DNA of 64,000 nucleotides from Halictus rubicundus. Taxonomy: Eukaryota; Arthropoda; Insecta; Hymenoptera; Halictidae. Below, one piece after another: positions 14,704 to 28,500 of the stretch. The notes beneath the pieces were generated by a model. It was not told where the DNA came from and did no database searches. It worked only from the letters and a program-made list of their open reading frames with translations. The stretch covers positions 62,001-126,000 of the forward strand of contig NW_027489028.1 in the NCBI RefSeq assembly GCF_050948215.1, written 5' to 3'. The position numbers and the translations under genes are program-made. Positions within the stretch are counted from its first letter, which is position 1; every line of letters starts with the position of its first letter.

Positions 14704-17700
14704 CCTCTACCCTATCCTATCCTCTATCCTATCCTCTATCCTATCCTATCCTCTATCCTATCCTACCCTCTATCCTATCCTATCCTCTATCCTATCCTAT
14801 CCTCTATCCTATCCTCTCCTCTATCCTATCCTATCCTCAATACTATCCTATCCTCTTTCCTATCCTCTATCCTATCCTATCCTCAATACTATCCTATCCT
14901 CTATCCTATCCTATCCTATATCCTATCCTATCCTCTATCCTATCCTATCTTCTATCCTATCCTATCCTCTAACCTATCCTACCCTCTATCCAATCCTATC
15001 CTCTATCCTATCCTATCCTCTATCCTATCCTATCCTCTATATTATCCTATCCTCTATCCTACCCTATCCTCTACCCTATCCTATCCTCTATCCTATCCTA
15101 TCCTCTATCCTATCCTCTATCCCATCCTATACTCAATCCTATCCTATTCTGTATTATATCCTATCCTCTATCCTATCCTCAATCCTATCCTATCCTCTAT
15201 CCTATCCTATCATCTATCCTATCCTATCCTCAATCCTATCCTATCCTCTATCCTATCCTATCCTCTATCCTATCCTATCCTCTATCCTATCCTAGCCTCT
15301 ACCCTATCCTATCCTCTATCCTATCCTCTATCCTATCCTATCCTCTATCCTATCCTATCCTCTATATTATCCTATCCCTTATCCTACCCTATCCTCTACC
15401 CTATCCTATCCTCTATCCTATCCTATCCTCTATCCTATCCTCTATCCCATCCTATACTCAATCCTATCCTATTCTGAATTATATCCTATCCTCTTTCCTA
15501 TCCTCTATCCTATCCTATCCTCTATCCTATCCTAGCCTCTACCCTGTCCTATCCTCTATCCTATCCTCTATCCTATCCTATCCTCTATGCTATCCTATCA
15601 TCTATCCTATCCTATCCTCTATCCTATCCTATCCTCTATCCTACCCTACCCTCTATCCTATCCTATCCTCTATCCTATCCTATCCTCTATCCTATAATAT
15701 CCTCTATCCTATCCTATTCCCTATCCTATACTCTATCCTATGCTATCCTGCATCCTATCCAAATTATACCCCACCCTCTATCCTATCTTATCCTCTATCC
15801 TATCCTATCCTCTATCCTATCCTCTATCCTATCCTATCCTCTATCCTATCCTCTATCCTATCCTCTATCCTATCCTATCCTCTATCCTATCCTATCCTCT
15901 ATCCTATCCTACCCTCTATCCTATCCTATCCTCTATCCTATCCTATCCTCTATCCTATCCTTTCCTCTATCCTTTCCTATCCTCAATACTATCCTATCCT
16001 CTATCCTATCCTATCCTCTATCCTATCCTATCCTCTATCCTATCCTATCCTCTATCCTATCCTATCCTCTATCCTATCCTATCCTCTGTCCTATCCTATC
16101 CTCTAACCTATCCTACCCTCTATCCAATCCTATCCTCTATCCTATCCTATCCTCTATCCTATCCTATGCTCTATCCTATCCTATCCTCTATCCTATCCTA
16201 TCCTCTATCCTATCCTATCCTAACCTCTATCCTATCCAATCCTATCCTATCCTCTATCCTATCCAATCCCCTATCCTCTTTCCTATACTCTATCATATCG
16301 TATCCTCTATCCTATCCTATCCTCTATCCTATCCTATCCTCTATCCTATCCTCTATCCTATCCTCTATTCTATCCTATCCTCTATTCTATCCTATCCTCT
16401 ATCCTATCCTATCCTCTATCCTTTCCTATCCTCTATCCTATCCTATCCTCTATATTATCCTATCCTCTATCCTACCCTATCCTCTATCCTATCCTATCCT
16501 CTATTCTATCCTCTATTCTAACCTATCCTCTATCCAATCCTATCCTCTATCCTATCCTATCCTCTATCCTATCCTATCCTCTATCCTATCCTATCCTCTA
16601 TCCTTTCCTATCCTCTATCCTATCCTATCCTCTATATTATCCTATCCTCTATCCTACCCTATCCTCTACCCTATCCTATCCTCTATCCTATCCTATCCTC
16701 TATCCTATCCTCTATCCTATCCTCTATCCAATCCTATCCTCAATACTATCCTATCCTCTATCCTATCCTATCCTCTATCCTATCCTATCCTCTATCCTAT
16801 CCTATCCTCTATCCTATCCTATCCTCAAACCTATCCTATCCTCTATCCTATCCTATCCTCTATCCTATCCTATCCTCTAACCTATCCTACCCTCTATCCA
16901 ATCCTATCCTCTATCCTATCCTATCCTCTATCCTATCCTATGCTCTATCCTATCCTATCCTCTATCCTATCCTATCCTATCCTCTATCCTATCCTATCCT
17001 ATCCTATCCTCTATCCTATCCTCTATATTATCCTATACTCTATCCTACCCTATCCTCTACCCTATCCTATCCTCTATCCTATCCTATCCTCTATCCTATC
17101 CTCTATCCCATCCTATACTCAATGCTATCCAATTCTGTATTATATCCTATCCTCTTTCCTATCCTCTATCATATCATATCCTCTATACTATGCTATCCTC
17201 TACCCCATAATATCCTCTATCCTATCCTCTTCTCTATCCTATCCTATACCCTATCCTATGCTATCCTGTGTCCTATCCAAATTCTACCCTACCCTCTATC
17301 CTATCCTAACCTCTATCCTATCCTATCCTATCCTATCCTCTATCCTATCCAATCCCCTATCCTCTTTCCTATACTCTATCATATCGTATCCTCTATCCTA
17401 TCCTATCCTCTATCCTATCCTATCCTCTCTCCTATCCTCTATCCTATCCTCTATCCTATCCTCTATCCTATCCTCTATTCTATCCTATCCTCTATTCTAT
17501 CCTATCCTCTATCCTATCCTATCCTCTATCCTTTCCTATCCTCTATCCTATCCTATCCTCTATATTATCCTATCCTCTATCCTACCCTATCCTCTATCCT
17601 ATCCTATCCTCTATTCTATCCTCTATTCTAACCTATCCTCTATCCTATCCTATCCTCTATCCTATCCTATCCTCTATCCTATCCTATCCTCTATCCTATC

Positions 17701-19369
17701 CTATCCTCTATCCTTTCCTATCCTCTATCCTATCCTATCCTCTATATTATCCTATCCTCTATCCTACCCTATCCTCTACCCTATCCTATCCTCTATCCTA
17801 TCCTATCCTCTATCCTATCCCCTATCCCATCCTATCCTCAATACTATCCTATCCTCTATCCAATCCTATCCTCTATCCTATCCTATCCTCTATCCTATCC
17901 TATCCTCTATCCTATCCTATCCTCTATCCTATCCTATCCTCTATCCTATCCTATCCTCTATCCTATCCTATCCTCTATCCTATCCTATCCTCTATCCTAT
18001 CCTATCCTCTATATTATCCTATCCTCTATCCTACCCTATCCTCTACCCTATCCTATCCTCTATCCTATCCTATCCTCTATCCTATCCCCTATCCCATCCT
18101 ATCCTCAATACTATCCTATCCTCTATCCAATCCTATCCTCTATCCTATCCTATCCTCTATCCTATCCTATCCTCTATCCTATCCTATCCTCTCTCCTATC
18201 CTCTATCCTATCCTCTATCCTATCCTCTATCCTATCCTCTATCCTATCCTCTATTCTATCCTATCCTCTATTCTATCCTATCCTCTATCCTATCCTATCC
18301 TCTATCCTTTCCTATCCTCTATCCTATCCTATCCTCTATATTATCCTATCCTCTATCCTACCCTATCCTCTATCCTATCCTATCCTCTATTCTATCCTCT
18401 ATTCTAACCTATCCTCTATCCTATCCTATCCTCTATCCTATCCTATCCTCTATCCTATCCTATCCTCTATCCTATCCTATCCTCTATCCTTTCCTATCCT
18501 CTATCCTATCCTATCCTCTATATTATCCTATCCTCTATCCTACCCTATCCTCTACCCTATCCTATCCTCTATCCTATCCTATCCTCTATCCTATCCCCTA
18601 TCCCATCCTATCCTCAATACTATCCTATCCTCTATCCAATCCTATCCTCTATCCTATCCTATCCTCTATCCTATCCTATCCTCTATCCTATCCTATCCTC
18701 TATCCTATCCTATCCTCTATCCTATCCTATCCTCTATCCTATCCTATCCTCTATCCTATCCTATCCTCTATCCTATCCTATCCTCTAACCTATCCTACCC
18801 TCTATCCAATCCTATCCTCTATCCTATCCTATCCTCTATCCTATCCTATGCTCTATCCTATCCTATCCTCTATCCTATCCTATCCTCTATCCTATCCTAT
18901 CCTATCCTCTATCCTATCATATCCTCTATCCTATCCTATCCTATCCTTTATCCTATCCTATCCTATCCTATCCTCTATCCTATCCAATCCCCTATCCTCT
19001 TTCCTATACTCTATCATATCGTATCCTCTATCCTATCCTATCCTCTATCCTATCCTACCCTCTACCCTATCCTATCCTCTATCCTATCCTCTATCCTATC
19101 CTATCCTCTATCCTATCCTATCCTCTATGTTATCCTATCCTCTATCCTACCCTATCCTCTACCCTATCCTATCCTCTATCCTATCCTATCCTCTATCCTA
19201 TCCTCTATCCCATCCTATACTCAATCCTATCCAATTCTGTATTATATCCTATTCTCTTTCCTATCCTCTATCATATCATATCCTCTATACTATGCTATCC
19301 TCTACCCCATAATATCCTCTATCCTATCCTCTTCTCTATCCTATCCTATACCCTATCCTATGCTATCCT

Positions 19370-21140
19370 GTGTCCTATCCAAATTCTACCCTACCCTCTA
19401 TCCTATCCTATCCTCTATCCTATCCTATCCTCTATCCTATCATATCCTCTATACTATGCTATCCTCTACCCCATAATATCCTCTATCCTATCCTCTTCTC
19501 TATCCTATCCTATACCCTATCCTATGCTTTCCTGTGTCCTATCCAAATTCTACCCTACCCTCTATCCTATTTTATCCTCTATCCTATCCTATCCTCTATC
19601 CTATCCTATCCTCTATCCTATCCTATCCTCTATCCTATCCTATCCTCTATCCTATCCTTATCCTCTATCCTATCCTATCCTCTATGTTATCCTATCCTCT
19701 ACCCTATCCTATCCCCTATCCTATCCTCTATCCTATCCTATCCTCTATCCTATCCTATCATCTATCCTATCCTATCCTCTATCCTATCCTATCCTCTATC
19801 CTATCCTATCCTCTATCCCATCCAATACCCTATCCTATCCTCTATCCCATTCTATACTCAATCCTATCCTATTCTGTATTATATCCTATGCTCTTTCCTA
19901 TCCTCTATCATATCATATACTCTATACTATGCTATCCTCTACCCCATAATATCCTCTATCCTATCCTCTTCTCTATCCTATCCTATACCCTATCCTATGG
20001 TATCCTGTGTCCTATCCAAATTCTACCCTACCCTCTATCCTATCCTAACCTCTATCCTATCCTATCCTCTATCCTATCCAATCCCCTATCCTCTTTCCTA
20101 TACTCTATCATATCGTATCCTCTATCCTATCCTATCCTCTATCCTATCCTATCCTCTATCCTATCCTCTATCCTATCCTCTATCCTATCCTCTATCCTAT
20201 CCTCTATTCTATCCTATCCTCTATTCTATCCTATCCTCTATCCTATCCTATCCTCTATCCTTTCCTATCCTCTATCCTATCCTATCCTCTATATTATCCT
20301 ATCCTCTATCCTACCCTATCCTCTATCCTATCCTATCCTCTATTCTATCCTCTATTCTAACCTATCCTCTATCCTATCCTATCCTCTATCCTATCCTATC
20401 CTCTATCCTATCCTATTCTCTATCCTATCCTATCCTCTATCCTATCCTATCCTCTATCCTATCCTATCCTCTATCCTATCCTATCCACTATCCTATCCTA
20501 TCCTATCCTCTATCCTATCCTATCCTCTGTCCTATCCTATCCTATCCTTTATCCTATCCTATCCTATCCTATCCTCTATCCTATCCAATCCCCTATCCTC
20601 TTTCCTATACTCTATCATATCGTATCCTCTATCCTATCCTATCCTCTATCCTATCCTACCCTCTACCCTATCCTATCCTCTATCCTATCCTCTATCCTAT
20701 ACTATCCTCTATCCTATCCTATCCTCTATATTATCCTATCCTCTATCCTACCCTATCCTCTACCCTATCCTATCCTCTATCCTATCCTATCCTCTATCCT
20801 ATCCTCTATCCCATCCTATACTCAATCCTATCCAATTCTGTATTATATCCTATTCTCTTTCCTATCCTCTATCATATCATATCCTCTATACTATGCTATC
20901 CTCTACCCCATAATATCCTCTATCCTATCCTCTTCTCTATCCTATCCTATACCCTATCCTATGCTATCCTGTGTCCTATCCAAATTCTACCCTACCCTCT
21001 ATCCTATCCTATCCTCTATCCTATCCTATCCTCTATCCTATCATATCCTCTATACTATGCTATCCTCTACCCCATAATATCCTCTATCCTATCCTCTTCT
21101 CTATCCTATCCTATACCCTATCCTATGCTTTCCTGTGTCC
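19370..21140. repeat. Domain B segment, copy 1 of a dispersed set
   Basis: Matches 22219-23965 with offset 2,849 bp at the left (19370/22219, 19534/22383) and 2,832 bp at the right (20971/23803), a difference of one 17-mer. It also resembles 32064-33780 and 44660-46430 (for example 19534/44825 and 20971/46257). Shared signposts include GGTATCCTGTGTCC, CCACTATCC and the 164-bp doublets. Confidence 0.75.
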
Positions 21141-22218
21141 TATCCAAATTCTACCCTACCCTCTATCCTATTTTATCCTCTATCCTATCCTATCCCCTAT
21201 CCTATCCTATCCTCTATCCTATCCTATCCTCTATCCTATCCTATCCTCTATCCTATCCTATCCTCTATCCTATCCTATCCTCTATCCTATCCTTGCCTCT
21301 ACCCTATCCTATCCTCTATCCTATCCTCTATCCTCTATCCTATCCTCTATCCTATCCTATCCTCTATCCTATCCTATCATCTATCCTATCCTATCCTCTA
21401 TCCTATCCTATCCTCTATCCTATCCTATCCTCTATCCTATCCTATCCTCTATCCCATCCAATACCCTATCCTATCCTCTATCCCATTCTATACTCAATCC
21501 TATCCTATTCTGTATTATATCCTATGCTCTTTCCTATCCTCTATCATATCATATCCTCTATACTATGCTATCCTCTACCCCATAATATCCTCTATCCTAT
21601 CCTCTTCTCTATCCTATACTATACCCTATCCTATGCTATCCTGTGTCCTATCCAAATTCTACCCTACCCTCTATCCTATCCTATCCTCTATCCTACCCTA
21701 TCCTCTACCCTATCCTATCCTCTATCCTATCCTATCCTCTATCCTATCCTCTATCCCATCCTATACTCAATCCTATCCTATTCTGTATTATATCCTATCC
21801 TCTTTCCTATCCTCTATCCTATCCTATCCTCTATCCTATCCTAGCCTCTACCCTGTCCTATCCTCTATCCTATCCTCTATCCTATCCTATCCTCTATCCT
21901 ATCCTACCCTCTACCCTATCCTATCCTCTATCCTATCCTCTATCCTATCCTATCCTCTATCCTATCCTATCCTCTATATTATCCTATCCTCTATCCTACC
22001 CTATCCTCTACCCTATCCTATCCTCTATCCTATCCTATCCTCTATCCTATCCTCTATCCCATCCTATTCTCAATCCTATCCAATTCTGTATTATATCCTA
22101 TTCTCTTTCCTATCCTCTATCATATCATATCCTCTATACTATGCTATCCTCTACCCCATAATATCCTCTATCCTATCCTCTTCTCTATCCTATCCTATAC
22201 CCTATCCTATGCTATCCT

Positions 22219-23965
22219 GTGTCCTATCCAAATTCTACCCTACCCTCTATCCTATCCTATCCTCTATCCTATCCTATCCTCTATCCTATCATATCCTCTA
22301 TACTATGCTATCCTCTACCCCATAATATCCTCTATCCTATCCTCTTCTCTATCCTATCCTATACCCTATCCTATGCTTTCCTGTGTCCTATCCAAATTCT
22401 ACCCTACCCTCTATCCTATTTTATCCTCTATCCTATCCTATCCTCTATCCTATCCTATCCTCTATCCTATCCTATCCTCTATCCTATCCTATCCTCTATC
22501 CTATCCTTATCCTCTATCCTATCCTATCCTCTATCCTATCCTTGCCTCTACCCTATCCTATCCTCTATCCTATCCTCTATCCTGTCCTATCATCTATCCT
22601 ATCCTATCCTCTATCCTATCCTATCCTCTATCCTATCCTATCCTCTATCCCATCCAATACCCTATCCTATCCTCTATCCCATTCTATACTCAATCCTATC
22701 CTATTCTGTATTATATCCTATGCTCTTTCCTATCCTCTATCATATCATATACTCTATACTATGCTATCCTCTACCCCATAATATCCTCTATCCTATCCTC
22801 TTCTCTATCCTATCCTATACCCTATCCTATGGTATCCTGTGTCCTATCCAAATTCTACCCTACCCTCTATCCTATCCTAACCTCTATCCTATCCTATCCT
22901 CTATCCTATCCAATCCCCTATCCTCTTTCCTATACTCTATCATATCGTATCCTCTATCCTATCCTATCCTCTATCCTATCCTATCCTCTATCCTATCCTC
23001 TATCCTATCCTCTATCCTATCCTCTATCCTATCCTCTATTCTATCCTATCCTCTATTCTATCCTATCCTCTATCCTATCCTATCCTCTATCCTTTCCTAT
23101 CCTCTATCCTATCCTATCCTCTATATTATCCTATCCTCTATCCTACCCTATCCTCTATCCTATCCTATCCTCTATTCTATCCTCTATTCTAACCTATCCT
23201 CTATCCTATCCTATCCTCTATCCTATCCTATCCTCTATCCTATCCTATTCTCTATCCTATCCTATCCTCTATCCTATCCTATCCTCTATCCTATCCTATC
23301 CTCTATCCTATCCTATCCACTATCCTATCCTATCCTATCCTCTATCCTATCCTATCCTCTGTCCTATCCTATCCTATCCTTTATCCTATCCTATCCTATC
23401 CTATCCTCTATCCTATCCAATCCCCTATCCTCTTTCCTATACTCTATCATATCGTATCCTCTATCCTATCCTATCCTCTATCCTATCCTACCCCCTACCC
23501 TATCCTATCCTCTATCCTATCCTCTATCCTATACTATCCTCTATCCTATCCTATCCTCTATATTATCCTATCCTCTATCCTACCCTATCCTCTACCCTAT
23601 CCTATCCTCTATCCTATCCTATCCTCTATCCTATCCTCTATCCCATCCTATACTCAATCCTATCCAATTCTGTATTATATCCTATTCTCTTTCCTATCCT
23701 CTATCATATCATATCCTCTATACTATGCTATCCTCTACCCCATAATATCCTCTATCCTATCCTCTTCTCTATCCTATCCTATACCCTATCCTATGCTATC
23801 CTGTGTCCTATCCAAATTCTACCCTACCCTCTATCCTATCCTATCCTCTATCCTATCCTATCCTCTATCCTATCATATCCTCTATACTATGCTATCCTCT
23901 ACCCCATAATATCCTCTATCCTATCCTCTTCTCTATCCTATCCTATACCCTATCCTATGCTTTCC
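22219..23965. repeat. Domain B segment, copy 2 of a dispersed set
   Basis: Paralogue of 19370-21140 and of 32064-33780. Against the latter the offset is 9,845 bp at 22219/32064 and 22383/32228, and 9,816 bp at the CCACTATCC marker (23317/33133) and at 23803/33619. The 29-bp change equals one 17-mer plus one 12-mer. Confidence 0.78.
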
Positions 23966-24394
23966 TGCATCCTATCCAAATTATACCCTACCCTCTATCC
24001 TATCTTATCCTCTATCCTATCCTATCGTCTATCCTATCCTCTATCCTATCCTATCCTCTATCCTACCCTATCCTCTATCCTATCCTACCCTCTATCCTAT
24101 CCTATCCTCTATCCTATCCTATCCTCTATCCTATCCTCTCCTCTATCCTATCCTATCCTCAATACTATCCTATCCTCTATCCTATCCTATCCTCTATCCT
24201 ATCCTATCCTCTATCCTATCCTATCCTCTATCCTATCCTATCCTCTATCCTATCCTATCCTCTGTCCTATCCTATCCTCTAACCTATCCTACCCTCTATC
24301 CAATCCTATCCTCTATCCTATCCTATGCTCTATCCTATCCTATCCTCTATCCTATCCTATCCTCTATCCTATCCTATCCTCTATCCTATCCTAT
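23300..24394. repeat. 1,095-bp tandem duplication, copy 1
   Basis: The next block repeats this one head to tail. Markers pair at 23317/24412 (CCACTATCC), 23803/24898 (GTG island) and 23966/25061 (CTGCATCC), all exactly 1,095 bp apart. Farther right, markers pair at 1,124 bp (24063/25187, 24161/25285, 24325/25449) because copy 2 carries a 29-bp insertion. The exact left edge lies within monomer repeats and is uncertain by about 50 bp. Confidence 0.82.
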
Positions 24395-25518
24395 CCTCTA
24401 TCCTATCCTATCCACTATCCTATCCTATCCTATCCTCTATCCTATCCTATCCTCTGTCCTATCCTATCCTATCCTTTATCCTATCCTATCCTATCCTATC
24501 CTCTATCCTATCCAATCCCCTATCCTCTTTCCTATACTCTATCATATCGTATCCTCTATCCTATCCTATCCTCTATCCTATCCTACCCCCTACCCTATCC
24601 TATCCTCTATCCTATCCTCTATCCTATACTATCCTCTATCCTATCCTATCCTCTATATTATCCTATCCTCTATCCTACCCTATCCTCTACCCTATCCTAT
24701 CCTCTATCCTATCCTATCCTCTATCCTATCCTCTATCCCATCCTATACTCAATCCTATCCAATTCTGTATTATATCCTATTCTCTTTCCTATCCTCTATC
24801 ATATCATATCCTCTATACTATGCTATCCTCTACCCCATAATATCCTCTATCCTATCCTCTTCTCTATCCTATCCTATACCCTATCCTATGCTATCCTGTG
24901 TCCTATCCAAATTCTACCCTACCCTCTATCCTATCCTATCCTCTATCCTATCCTATCCTCTATCCTATCATATCCTCTATACTATGCTATCCTCTACCCC
25001 ATAATATCCTCTATCCTATCCTCTTCTCTATCCTATCCTATACCCTATCCTATGCTTTCCTGCATCCTATCCAAATTATACCCTACCCTCTATCCTATCT
25101 TATCCTCTATCCTATCCTATCGTCTATCCTATCCTCTATCCTATCCTATCGTCTATCCTATCCTCTATCCTATCCTATCCTCTATCCTACCCTATCCTCT
25201 ATCCTATCCTACCCTCTATCCTATCCTATCCTCTATCCTATCCTATCCTCTATCCTATCCTCTCCTCTATCCTATCCTATCCTCAATACTATCCTATCCT
25301 CTATCCTATCCTATCCTCTATCCTATCCTATCCTCTATCCTATCCTATCCTCTATCCTATCCTATCCTCTATCCTATCCTATCCTCTGTCCTATCCTATC
25401 CTCTAACCTATCCTACCCTCTATCCAATCCTATCCTCTATCCTATCCTATGCTCTATCCTATCCTATCCTCTATCCTATCCTATCCTCTATCCTATCCTA
25501 TCCTCTATCCTATCCTAT
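24395..25518. repeat. 1,124-bp tandem duplication, copy 2
   Basis: Second copy of the preceding block. The extra 29 bp lie at about 25121-25150, where the TATCGTCTATCC variant and its following 12-mer are themselves duplicated in tandem. That duplication shows directly a 17+12-bp slippage or exchange event. Confidence 0.8.
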
Positions 25519-25570
25519 CCTCTATCCTATCCTATCCTCTATCCTATCCTATCCTCTATCCTATCCTATC

Positions 25571-28500
25571 CTCTAACCTATCCTACCCTCTATCCAATCC
25601 TATCCTCTATCCTATCCTATCCTCTATCCTATCCTATGCTCTATCCTATCATATCCTCTATCCTATCCTATCCTCTATCTTATCCTATCCTATCCTCTAT
25701 CCTATCCTATCCTATCCTATCCTCTATCCTATCCAATCCCCTATCCTCTTTCCTATACTCTATCATATCGTATCCTCTATCCTATCCTATCCTCTATCCT
25801 ATCCTAGCCTCTACCCTATCCTATCCTCTATCCTATCCTCTATCCTATCCTATCCTCTATCCTATCCTATCCTCTATATTATCCTATCCTCTATCCTACC
25901 CTATCCTCTACCCTATCCTATTCTCTATCCTATCCTATCCTCTATCCTATCCTCTATCCCATCCTATACTCAATCCTATCCAATTCTGTATTATATCCTA
26001 TCCTCTTTCCTATCCTCTATCATATCATATCCTCTATACTATGCTATCCTCTACCCCATAATATCCTCTATCCTATCCTATTCTCTATCCTATCCTATAC
26101 TCTATCCTATGCTATGCTGTGTCCTATCCAAATTCAACCCAACCCTCTATCCTATCCTATCCTCTATCCTATGCTATCCTCTATCCTATCCTATCCTCTA
26201 TCCTCTATCCTATCCTATCCTATCCTATCCTCTATCCTATCCAGTCCCCTATCCTCTTTCCTAAACTCTATCATATCGTATCCTCTATCCTATCCTATCC
26301 TCTATCCTATCCTATCCTCTATCCTATCCTATCCTCTATCCTATCCTCTCCTCTATCCTATCCTATCCTCTATCCTATCCTATCATCTATCCTATCCTAT
26401 CCTCTATCCTATCCTATCCTCTATCCTATCCTATCCTCTATCCTATCCTATCCTCTATCCTATCCTATCCTCTATCCTATCCAATACCCTAGCCTATCCT
26501 ATATCCCATTCTATACTCAATCCTATCCTATTCTGTATTATATCCTATCCTCTTTCCTATCCTCTATCATATCATATCCTCTATACTATGCTATCTTTCT
26601 GCCCCATAATATCCTCTGTCCTATCATCTTCTCTATCTTATCCTATACCCTATCCTATGCTATCCTGTGTCCTATCCAAATTCTACCCTACCCTCTATCC
26701 TATCCTATCCTCTATCCTATCCTATCCTCTATCCTATCCTATCCTCTATCCTATCCTATCCTCTATCCTATCCTATCCTCTACCCTATCCTATCCTCTAT
26801 CCTATCCTATCCTCTATCCTATCCTATCCTCTATCCTATCCTATCCTATATCCTATCCTCTATCCTATCCTATCCTCTATCCTATCCTATCCTCTATCCT
26901 ATCCTCTCCTCTATCCTATCCTCTATCCTATCCTATCCTCTATCCTATCCTATCCTCGATCCTATCCTATCCTCTATCCTATCCTCTATCCTATCATCTA
27001 TTCTATCCTATCCTCTATCCTATCCTATCCTCTAACCTATCCTATCCTCTATCCTTTCCTATCCTCTATCCTATCCTATCCTCTATATTATCCTATCCTC
27101 TATCCTACCCTATCCTCTATCCTATCCTATCCTCTATCCTATCCTATTCTCTATCCTATCCTCTATCCCATCCTATACTCAATCCTATCCTATTCTGTAT
27201 TTTATCCTATCCTCTTTCCTATCCTCTATCCTATCCTATCCTCTATCCTATCCTATCCTCTATCCTATCGTATCCTCTATCCTATCCTATCCTCTATCCT
27301 ATCCTATCCTCTATCCTATCCTATCCTCTATCCTATCCTATCCTCTATCCTATCCTATCCTCTATCCTATCCTATCCTCTATCCTATCCTATCCTCTATC
27401 CTATCCTATCCTCTATCCTATCCTATCCTCTATCCTATCCTATCCTCTATCCTATCCTATCCTCTATCCTATCCTCCATCCCATTCTATACTCAATACTA
27501 TCCTATCCTGTATTATATCCTAACTTCTTTCCTATCCTCTATCATATCATATCCTCTATCCTATCCTATCCTCTACCCCATAATATCCTCTATCCTATCC
27601 TATTCTCTATCCTATCCTATACTCTATCCTATGCTATCCTGTGTCCTATCCAAATTCTACCCAACCCTCTATCCTATCCTATCCTCTATCCTATGCTATC
27701 CTGTGTCCTATCCAAATTCTACCCAACCCTCTATCCTATCCTATCCTCTATCCTATCCTATCCTCTATCCTATCCTATCCTCTATCCTATCCTACCCTCT
27801 ACCCTATCCTATCCTCTATCCTATCCTATCCTCTATCCTATCCTATCCTCTATCCTATCCTCTCCTCTATCCTATCCTATCCTCTATCCTATCCAATCCC
27901 CTATCCTCTTTCCTAAACTCTATCATATCGTATCCTCTATCCTATAATATCCTCTATCCTATCCTGTCCTCTATCCTATCCTATCCTCTCCTCTATCCTA
28001 TCCTATCCTCTGTCCTATCCTATCCTCTAACCTATCCTACCCTCTATCCAATCCTATCCTCTATCCTATCCTATCCTCTATCCTATCCTATCCTCTATCC
28101 TATCCTATCCTCTATCCTATCCTCTATCCTATCCTCTATCCTATCCTCTATTCTATCCTATCCTCTATTCTATCCTATCCTCTATCCTATCCTATCCTCT
28201 ATCCATTCCTATCCTCTATCCTATCCTATCCTCTATATTATCCTATCCTCTATCCTACCCTATCCTCTATCCTATCCTATCCTCTATTCTATCCTCTATT
28301 CTAACCTATCCTCTATCCTATCCTATCCTCTATCCTATCCTATCCTCTATCCTATCCTATCCTCTATCCTATCCTATCCTCTGTCCTTTCCTATCCTCTA
28401 TCCTATCCTATCCTCTATATTATCCTATCCTCTATCCTACCCTATCCTCTACCCTATCCTATCCTCTATCCTATCCTATCCTCTATCCTATCCTCTATCC

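Larger units (their letters stand above)
731..15748. repeat. Satellite domain A (CCCAACCC-type islands)
   Basis: In this domain the GTGTCCTATCCAAATTC island is followed by TACCCAACCC (or AACCCAACCC at 741 and 7360). Islands mostly occur as doublets exactly 62 bp apart: 741/803, 2786/2848, 9264/9326, 11922/11984, 14326/14388. The copy at 5869 is single. Between islands there are only 17- and 12-mer runs with point variants such as CTATATTATCC, CAATACTATCC and CTCGATCC. Plus frames are open for up to 1087 codons (2046-5309), purely from the repeat. Confidence 0.88.
15749..25570. repeat. Satellite domain B (CCCTACCC-type islands)
   Basis: Islands here read GTGTCCTATCCAAATTCTACCCTACCC instead of CCCAACCC. 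Many come in doublets exactly 164 bp apart: 19370/19534, 20971/21135, 22219/22383. The second member is marked by ATGCTTTCC just before the island and CTATTTTATCC just after it. Additional single islands lie at about 17278, 21643 and 22839 (the last with GGTATCC) and at 23803 and 24898. No gene is seen; the longest open plus frame (15740-19312, 1190 codons) is the 17-residue repeat. Confidence 0.86.

Noticed and set aside
15740..19312. Open plus-strand frame of 1190 codons, and similar ones at 2046-5309, 22373-25576, 26119-29010, 34698-37589 and 58653-61424
   Set aside because: They are stop-free only because the 17-mer has no stop in any plus frame. Overlapping frames give the same peptide, there is no start context or domain, and edges fall at chance TAA or TAG variants. 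One of them (58653-61424) begins in the antisense of the retroelement.
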